Made by a program: the position numbers and the translations under genes
Notes under the pieces: model-generated
Told to the model about the DNA's origin: nothing
What the model saw: the letters and a program-made list of their open reading frames with translations, nothing else
Databases searched by the model: none
Shown: positions 13,729 through 18,853 of the stretch, piece after piece
Numbering within the stretch: the first letter of the stretch is position 1
How the letters are laid out: each line of letters starts with the position of its first letter
Origin: an uncultured Bacilli bacterium
Lineage (GTDB): Bacteria; Bacillota_I; Bacilli_A; RF39; UBA660
Reading direction: 5' to 3'
Length of the DNA: 18,853 nucleotides
Assembly (NCBI GenBank): GCA_910585915.1
Contig: CAJUGF010000002.1
Coordinates: forward strand, 1 to 18,853

Positions 13729-15159
13729 ATGAAAAAAATAATCAAAAGAACAATATTGGGAATAGGGCTATTTTTCATATCTAGTCTTATAGTAAATGCC
13801 AGCAATGAATTTATATTAGAAGAAGATCCAAATGGATTAACATATAAAATAGAACGCGAGGATAAAACCGTTCGTCTTCATATGATGCTCGTTTTAGATA
13901 AAGAGACCAGAGAATTAGTATATTGTCTAGAACCAGGAGTTAATTTAAGTCAAGATGCTTATGAAGAATTAGAAGAATGGGAGTATGCCAAATTAAATTT
14001 AACAGAGGAACAAAAAGATTACATAACAAAAGTAGCTTATTTTGGCTACGGTTATCAAAATCAAAGGGATTTGAATTACTACTATGCAGCTCAATTGCTC
14101 ATTTGGGAAAAAATCATTCCTCAAAATTGGAATATCTACTATACCAATACGCTAGGAGGAGATAAAGTAGAGTGGTTCCAAGAAGAAAAAGAAACGATCA
14201 AATTTAACATAAATGAAGCAGAAAAACTACCATCATTTGCTAACCAAACTTTGATATGGAATGGAAAAGACACTTTAAAAATCATTGATTCCAATAAAGT
14301 ATTAGAAAATTATCATACTAACAGTAATTTTGTGGAAATGAAAGGAAATACTTTAAAGATAACACAAGCGAAACAAGAAGAAATCAAATTTATAAAAGAA
14401 TATTCTGGTTCTGAAATAAAATTTTATGTAAAAAATGATGGCCAAAATGTTCTGCGCAAAGGAAAAATTCCCCACCAAGAATTTACAATAAAATTAAACC
14501 CTTACAAGACGAAAATCGAAATAGAAAAAATTAATGAGAGTAATAAACCTATTGCAAATGTTGTTTTTCTTTTAAAAGCAAAAGAAGATATTCTAAATCA
14601 GAGTGGAACAATAATTTATAAAAAAGGTGATACCATAGAAAAATGTACAACAAATGAAGAAGGAAAAATCGTTTTAAATGATTTATATGATGGAAATTAT
14701 ATCTTAAAAGAAATCGAAGCACCCAAAGAATATCAAGTAGAAACAAGAGAAATTCCAATTACAATAAATCAAAATCACCAAATACATTACGAACAAATAA
14801 TCAATCAAAAGAAACGTCAAAAACTTTTACTCAAAAAAGAAGATCAAGACACAAAAATAGCACTTGCTAATGTTCGTTTCCAAATATGGAATAATAAGGA
14901 ATGTATATTTGATGGATATACTAATGATCATGGAGAAATCCTTCTAGATAAACTATTAATAGGAACATATAAGATCATAGAAATCGAGACTTTAGAAGAC
15001 TATGAACTTCCTCATGAACCACTAATGATTGAACTAAATGGCGAAGAAGAAATAAAAACAATCATCATTTCCAATCGAAAAATTAAAAAAGTACCAAATA
15101 CTATCGAACAAAAGATCCCAAGTATAATCATATATGAAGAAAAGAGAAAAAGAAAATGA
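13729..15159 (+). CDS. Thioester-domain surface adhesin with two Cna-B domains
   Basis: A secreted 476-aa surface protein. In order: a signal peptide (cleavage after VNA, near residue 24); a thioester domain with Cys66 in YCLEPG and Gln122 in AAQLLIWE, the pair that forms the internal Cys-Gln thioester binding host surface amines; and two Cna-B (SpaA-type) domains at about 262-360 and 365-450. Their isopeptide triads are visible: Lys267-Glu328-Asn359 and Lys370-Glu418-Asn449. The C-terminus has a VPNT sorting-like motif (455-458) and a basic tail, but only a short hydrophobic run between them (about 463-469), too short for a normal membrane anchor. The Gln motif is AQ and not the usual TQ. 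The ribosome site is AAGGAG. It is first in an operon with a paralogue and a sortase. Confidence 0.82.
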   Translation: MKKIIKRTILGIGLFFISSLIVNASNEFILEEDPNGLTYKIEREDKTVRLHMMLVLDKETRELVYCLEPGVNLSQDAYEELEEWEYAKLNLTEEQKDYITKVAYFGYGYQNQRDLNYYYAAQLLIWEKIIPQNWNIYYTNTLGGDKVEWFQEEKETIKFNINEAEKLPSFANQTLIWNGKDTLKIIDSNKVLENYHTNSNFVEMKGNTLKITQAKQEEIKFIKEYSGSEIKFYVKNDGQNVLRKGKIPHQEFTIKLNPYKTKIEIEKINESNKPIANVVFLLKAKEDILNQSGTIIYKKGDTIEKCTTNEEGKIVLNDLYDGNYILKEIEAPKEYQVETREIPITINQNHQIHYEQIINQKKRQKLLLKKEDQDTKIALANVRFQIWNNKECIFDGYTNDHGEILLDKLLIGTYKIIEIETLEDYELPHEPLMIELNGEEEIKTIIISNRKIKKVPNTIEQKIPSIIIYEEKRKRK

Positions 15160-16070
15160 AAAAAATATTAATTATATTAAGTTTGCTGTTGGCATGGCCT
15201 CCAATGGCGAGTGCTCAAACTCTAAATTTCCGTGAAAATTCACTAATGTCATTCAGTTATAAAATAGAAGAGGAAGAAGAAATATTTAAAATGTATACGA
15301 GTAATACAACCAATAAATTACTCTTTACGACACATCCCAAAGCAAAACCAAGCTATCAAACCGATTATTTTATAAAACAAAATGCATTCAAGAATATTGA
15401 TACTAATACGCAAAATAAAATAAAAATTTGGATCCAAGCAACACAAAATTGTAAAGAATTTGCAACGCAACTATATTATTATATAAATACCCAACTATTA
15501 ATATGGAAAACATTTCATCCTGAGTTAAACATAAAAATAGAAAAACAATATGGTTCAGTAGAAGACTACTTAAAAGAGCTAGAAGGAAAAAGTCAAAAAC
15601 CAGCCTGGATCCAAAACCAAACGATAAAAGATAGTCTAAAAATTCCTTACCAAGAAAATTACATATTAAGATCACAAAACTGTGAAATAAATGAAGATAG
15701 CGATGGATGGATAGTTAAAAATTGCCAGAAAAATGCCAAGGTAGAAGCAATAGAAAATATAGAAGATGAAATCATCGTCTATGCGAAAGAAACTGAAGCC
15801 ATTTTAATTGAAGCAGGGGCTTCCCCTTGTAGTTGGACTTTTCAAATAAATACAATAAAAGAGGAAGAAGAAAGTCCAAAAGAAAATTCACCAACACTTA
15901 ATGAAAAAGAATTAGAAAATAATAGAAAAGAAAAAGACAACAATAACCTTTATCATGGGACAAAAACAATAAAGATAACTGAAGTACCAAATACCTATGA
16001 GAAAAAAACAAAACATAGTATGATATTACTAATGGTATTATTAATAATTAAAATATGGCAAAAAAAATAA
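15156..16070 (+). CDS. Thioester-like surface protein, paralogue of the preceding adhesin
   Basis: A 304-aa secreted protein whose ATG overlaps the previous stop (ATGA). It has a signal peptide (cleavage after ASA, about residue 20) and a domain similar to the preceding protein's thioester domain: NTQLLIWK with Gln113, and LLFTTHP where the neighbour has LVYCLEP. The thioester Cys is thus replaced by Thr58 while the spacing to Gln is kept (55 versus 56 residues). An acidic, Lys/Glu/Asn-rich stalk follows (about 234-270), then VPNT (277-280), a hydrophobic segment (about 288-300) and a basic tail, a plausible sorting signal. There are no Cna-B domains. Four other Cys exist (99, 176, 190, 225) but none is in the expected place. 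It cannot form the usual thioester and may be a pilus base, decoy or structural partner. Confidence 0.7.
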   Translation: MKKILIILSLLLAWPPMASAQTLNFRENSLMSFSYKIEEEEEIFKMYTSNTTNKLLFTTHPKAKPSYQTDYFIKQNAFKNIDTNTQNKIKIWIQATQNCKEFATQLYYYINTQLLIWKTFHPELNIKIEKQYGSVEDYLKELEGKSQKPAWIQNQTIKDSLKIPYQENYILRSQNCEINEDSDGWIVKNCQKNAKVEAIENIEDEIIVYAKETEAILIEAGASPCSWTFQINTIKEEEESPKENSPTLNEKELENNRKEKDNNNLYHGTKTIKITEVPNTYEKKTKHSMILLMVLLIIKIWQKK

Positions 16071-16603
16071 TGATTATCTTTCTTTCTCTAGGAATAATTC
16101 TTTATCTCATAAGTCCTCCAAAAGAAATAAGCTTAACAAGAGTACAACGAGAAGATATGGACGCATATAAAAAACAAGAAGAAAACACAAATCTTTTTGG
16201 AATTCTAAAAATCCCAACTATCAATATAGAAAATCCTATTTATCAAAAAGGAACTCCACAAAACAATGTTGATGAAAATATTGAACTATTAGAAGAAACA
16301 ATTTCTAAAAATAAACAGTATTACATTGTATTAGCATCTCACTCTGGAACAGGATCGCATGCTTATTTTAAAAATTTAGAACAATTAAAAATTGCTGATA
16401 AAATTTATCTGACTTATCAGAATAATACTTATGAATATACTTTAATCAAGAAAGAGGAAGCGCCAAAAGTTGGAGAAATTGAAATCACACAATATGATTT
16501 TTCTTATATTGTTTTAATCACATGTAGCAAAACCAAAGAAGATAAACAAGAAGTGTATTATGCAAAATTAGATGAAAAAATAAACAAAAAACAAAATTTA
16601 TGA
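16055..16603 (+). CDS. Sortase, lacking the catalytic arginine
   Basis: A 182-aa membrane-anchored transpeptidase, expected to cleave the sorting motifs of the two upstream proteins. It has an N-terminal membrane helix (about 5-20), the sortase start GILKIPTINIENPIY, the His motif LASHSGTGSHAYF (His96) and the Cys motif LITC (Cys157). The third catalytic residue, Arg, normally lies about 8 residues past the Cys in class B-like enzymes; here the aligned residue is Gln165, and no Arg occurs anywhere after residue 32. The class is uncertain. The gene overlaps its neighbour by 16 bases; an in-frame ATG at 16070 makes a TAATG stop-start. Neither start has a ribosome site, so translation is probably coupled. 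Confidence 0.82.
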   Translation: MAKKIMIIFLSLGIILYLISPPKEISLTRVQREDMDAYKKQEENTNLFGILKIPTINIENPIYQKGTPQNNVDENIELLEETISKNKQYYIVLASHSGTGSHAYFKNLEQLKIADKIYLTYQNNTYEYTLIKKEEAPKVGEIEITQYDFSYIVLITCSKTKEDKQEVYYAKLDEKINKKQNL

Positions 16604-16633
16604 TGCAAAATGACAAAATTTTGCATTTTTTTT
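16603..16633 (+). terminator. Terminator after the sortase
   Basis: The stem ATGCAAAAT/ATTTTGCAT (16603-16611 and 16618-16626), loop 6 nt, runs into eight T. It starts at the sortase stop codon and ends the surface operon. Confidence 0.85.
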
Positions 16634-16693
16634 GCCACAAAAAAAGGAAATGTGCCTAATACCATTAATAATTAATAGTGTAGGGAGGAAAAT

Positions 16694-18430
16694 ATGTTTC
16701 ATATTAAAGAAGATGAAATAAATAACATCAGACAACATGCTGACATTGTTGAAATAATTAGTAGCTATCTTCCTCTCACTCCAAGAGGAAAAAATTATTT
16801 TGGTGTTTGTCCTTTTCATGAAGATCATTCTCCAAGTATGAGTGTGTCAAAAGAAAAGGGAATATTTAAGTGTTTTTCCTGTGGTGCAACTGGAAATGTT
16901 TTCAAATTTGTGAGTGACTATGAAAACATCAGTTTTGTTGAAGCAGTAAAAAAAATAGCTGAAAAAGTAGGAATACCCCTAACAGGAAATATTGATATCA
17001 AAAAAGAAAAGAAAAATATTCAAGAATACAAAATAATGGAAATGAGTGCTTTATTTTTTCAAAATAATTTGATGACCAAACGTGGAGAAGAAGCTATAAA
17101 ATATTTAAAAGATCGAAACTTAGATGAATTAGTTATTAAGGAATTTCAAATCGGATTATCTTTAGACAAAAATAGTCTGCATAAATTCCTAAAACAGCAG
17201 TATAAAGATTCTGATCTTACCAATCTTGGCTTAATTAACCAAAAAGGTGTCAATGCCTATGACACTTTTATTAACCGAATTATCTTTCCTATCCATGATT
17301 TAAATGGTGAAGTCGTAGGATTTACAGGTAGAACTTATTTACCAGACAGTTTACCTCCTAAATATTTAAATAGCAAAGAAACAGTAATCTTTAAAAAAGG
17401 AAATATTTTATTCAATTATCATCGTGCAGCATCTGCTATTCGATTAGAAAAAAAACTTATTATTGTTGAAGGAAATATGGATGCTATTCGAATGTATGTA
17501 AATGGGATCAAAAATACAATAGCTTTGATGGGAACAAGTTTGACAACATTTCAAATAAAAGAAATTAAAAAAATGCGAGTTCCAGTAATCCTAATGTTGG
17601 ACAATGATGAGGCAGGATTAACCGCGACCTATCAAGTTGGAGAACTATTAGAAAAAGAAAATATTTCTGTTAATGTAGTACGCTTAAGTGGAGAGAAAGA
17701 CCCAGATGATTACATAATCAAAAATGGTATAGAACAGATAAAAGAAAACATCAAAAACGCGATTTCTTTCCTTGAATTCAAATTGAGTTATTTTAAAAAA
17801 AATAAAAATTTGCAAGATAGTGAAGAGTTAATCACCTATATTAAAGAAGTATTAAATGGAATGAAAGACAACGATGACGCCATAAGAAAAGAAATAACTT
17901 TAAAAAAACTAAGCGACGACTATGGAATATCATTAGAATTATTAAAAGAAGAATTAGGAAAGCTCGAATCAAAAGAAAAAGTACTTTTGATAAAAGAGGA
18001 ACCGTTAAAAGTAACAACTAAGAAAACAAAGTATGTTGATGGTGTAACTCACATTTTATATTTTATGATGAATGATCCCATTTACATCAAAATGTATAAA
18101 AGAAAATTAGGATTTTTAGATCAAGCAAAATATCGTGGAATAGCAAATGAAATCATGGCATACTATGAATGTCATCAAACAATTCAATTAGCTGATTTTC
18201 TAAGCTACATTGAACAGAGTAAATTAAAAGAAGAAATGTTAGAAATTATCCAAAGTATAAAGGATGACAATATGGATGAAAATATAATGGAAGAGTATAT
18301 CAATTCTGTTAAGAAAGTAATGAAAGAACAAGAAATAAAAAAATTAAAAGAAAAACAACGCTTGGAAATGGATGTTAATAAAAAATTAGAACTAGGACGC
18401 CGTATTCAAGAATTAAAGAAAGAAGTGTAG
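16694..18430 (+). CDS. dnaG: DNA primase
   Basis: Synthesises RNA primers at the replication fork together with the DnaB helicase. The 578-aa product has the N-terminal CHC2 zinc-binding domain (Cys39, His42, Cys60, Cys63), the RNA polymerase-like core (FINRIIFPIHDLNGEVVGFTGR), and the Toprim fold: EGNMD with Glu259 and Asp263, the ALMGT loop, DNDEAG with Asp303 and Asp305, and DPDD at 336-339. A C-terminal helicase-interacting region rich in charged helices follows (about 430-578). The length is normal. The ATG follows GGGAGG at good spacing. rpoD starts three bases after its stop, the usual macromolecular-synthesis order. Confidence 0.96.
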   Translation: MFHIKEDEINNIRQHADIVEIISSYLPLTPRGKNYFGVCPFHEDHSPSMSVSKEKGIFKCFSCGATGNVFKFVSDYENISFVEAVKKIAEKVGIPLTGNIDIKKEKKNIQEYKIMEMSALFFQNNLMTKRGEEAIKYLKDRNLDELVIKEFQIGLSLDKNSLHKFLKQQYKDSDLTNLGLINQKGVNAYDTFINRIIFPIHDLNGEVVGFTGRTYLPDSLPPKYLNSKETVIFKKGNILFNYHRAASAIRLEKKLIIVEGNMDAIRMYVNGIKNTIALMGTSLTTFQIKEIKKMRVPVILMLDNDEAGLTATYQVGELLEKENISVNVVRLSGEKDPDDYIIKNGIEQIKENIKNAISFLEFKLSYFKKNKNLQDSEELITYIKEVLNGMKDNDDAIRKEITLKKLSDDYGISLELLKEELGKLESKEKVLLIKEEPLKVTTKKTKYVDGVTHILYFMMNDPIYIKMYKRKLGFLDQAKYRGIANEIMAYYECHQTIQLADFLSYIEQSKLKEEMLEIIQSIKDDNMDENIMEEYINSVKKVMKEQEIKKLKEKQRLEMDVNKKLELGRRIQELKKEV

Positions 18431-18433
18431 AGA

Positions 18434-18853
18434 ATGAAGAAAACAAATAGTACAGTAGTAAAGAATTTAATGGGATTACAAAAAGAAATTGGGTATATAA
18501 CAATAGCAGATGTCCAAGATCAAAAAGAAATTTTTAATTTGCAAGAAGCTGATGTCAAAGAGATCATAGATAGTCTATCTAAAGTAGATATTAAAATTTT
18601 AGAAGCCGCTCCCAAAAAAGAAAAGAAAAAAGTTGGAAAACTAGTTGAAGTAAAGACTTTTGAAGAAAGAAAAGCGGATTTAATCCAAAAAGGAAAAGAA
18701 AAAGGATCAATTACCTTTGAAGAATTGGCCAATGCACTCAAAGGATTAGACGTTGATAATGACTCACTAGACGAACTTTACAATGCATTAATAGAAAATG
18801 ACATTGAAGTAGTCAGTGAAGATGACCAATGTAGTGGTGGTAAAAATGGTGAA
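18434..18853 (+). CDS. rpoD: Primary sigma factor RpoD, 5' part
   Basis: The first 140 residues of the housekeeping sigma factor; the gene runs off the window. Residues 75-127 are a typical sigma region 1.1: TFEERKADLIQKGKEKG, SITFEEL, LDELYNAL and IEVV. Ahead of it, residues 8-56 form a second module of the same pattern, and the two align without a gap at an offset of 71 (Leu12/83, Lys17/88, Glu18/89, Gly20/91, Ile22/93, Thr23/94, Glu43/114, Leu48/119, Asp52/123, Ile53/124). A Lys-rich linker (60-66) joins them. The ATG is three bases after the dnaG stop with only a weak ribosome site, so translation is probably coupled. Regions 2 to 4 are not in view. Confidence 0.88.
   Translation, partial: MKKTNSTVVKNLMGLQKEIGYITIADVQDQKEIFNLQEADVKEIIDSLSKVDIKILEAAPKKEKKKVGKLVEVKTFEERKADLIQKGKEKGSITFEELANALKGLDVDNDSLDELYNALIENDIEVVSEDDQCSGGKNGE

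Noticed and set aside
14549..14758. Minus-strand ORF inside the adhesin gene
   Set aside because: It is a shadow of the Lys/Glu-rich Cna-B coding sequence with no start signals.
1..18853. Mycoplasma-type code with TGA read as Trp
   Set aside because: All genes use TGG for Trp, and TGA is used as a stop (for example 15157-15159 and 16601-16603).

Overview
This is an AT-rich Bacillota (Firmicutes) chromosome segment that uses the standard code: Trp is TGG, and TGA occurs only as a stop. Two gene orders point to the Bacilli: comEA-comEC-holA, and a shortened form of the Bacillus order rnhC-(zapA)-cvpA-(polX-mutS2)-trxA-uvrC. The UvrC active-site spelling FDNSN is also Bacillus-like. The very low GC, the lysine-rich proteins and the short intergenic regions suggest a gut Bacilli lineage near the Mollicutes, such as RF39 or Erysipelotrichales-like. 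That placement is inference. FtsW and a sortase locus imply a cell wall.

Layout. 1-640: peptide deformylase (def) on the minus strand with terminators. 871-1782: a MYG1-family DHH-like hydrolase. 1827-2021: a tiny YjcZ-like membrane protein on the minus strand. 2154-7077: ftsW, comEA, comEC and holA, covering wall synthesis, DNA uptake and the clamp loader. 7086-9553: rnhC on the minus strand, then cvpA-trxA, then a short yigZ/IMPACT gene on the minus strand. 9661-11430: uvrC. 11488-13570: an isolated rnfC-rnfD-like pair. 13729-16603: a three-gene cell-surface operon made of a thioester adhesin with two Cna-B domains, a shorter thioester-like paralogue and a sortase. 16694-18853: dnaG and the 5' part of rpoD, the macromolecular-synthesis pair.

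Most of the window is conserved housekeeping. The unusual parts are four. The surface operon pairs a Cys/Gln thioester adhesin with a paralogue that has Thr at the Cys position, both with VPNT sorting motifs, and a sortase with no arginine anywhere in its catalytic domain. The RnfC/RnfD pair has lost the usual flavin/NADH motifs and has no other Rnf subunits beside it. RpoD has two gapless copies of a region-1.1-like module, 71 residues apart. The promoters and start sites are very compact: extended -10 elements with short leaders, and a GGTGA Shine-Dalgarno held at one spacing, so that its internal GTG is in frame with the real start. No gene-free stretch exceeds about 235 bases, and I see no rRNA, tRNA, CRISPR array or insertion sequence.
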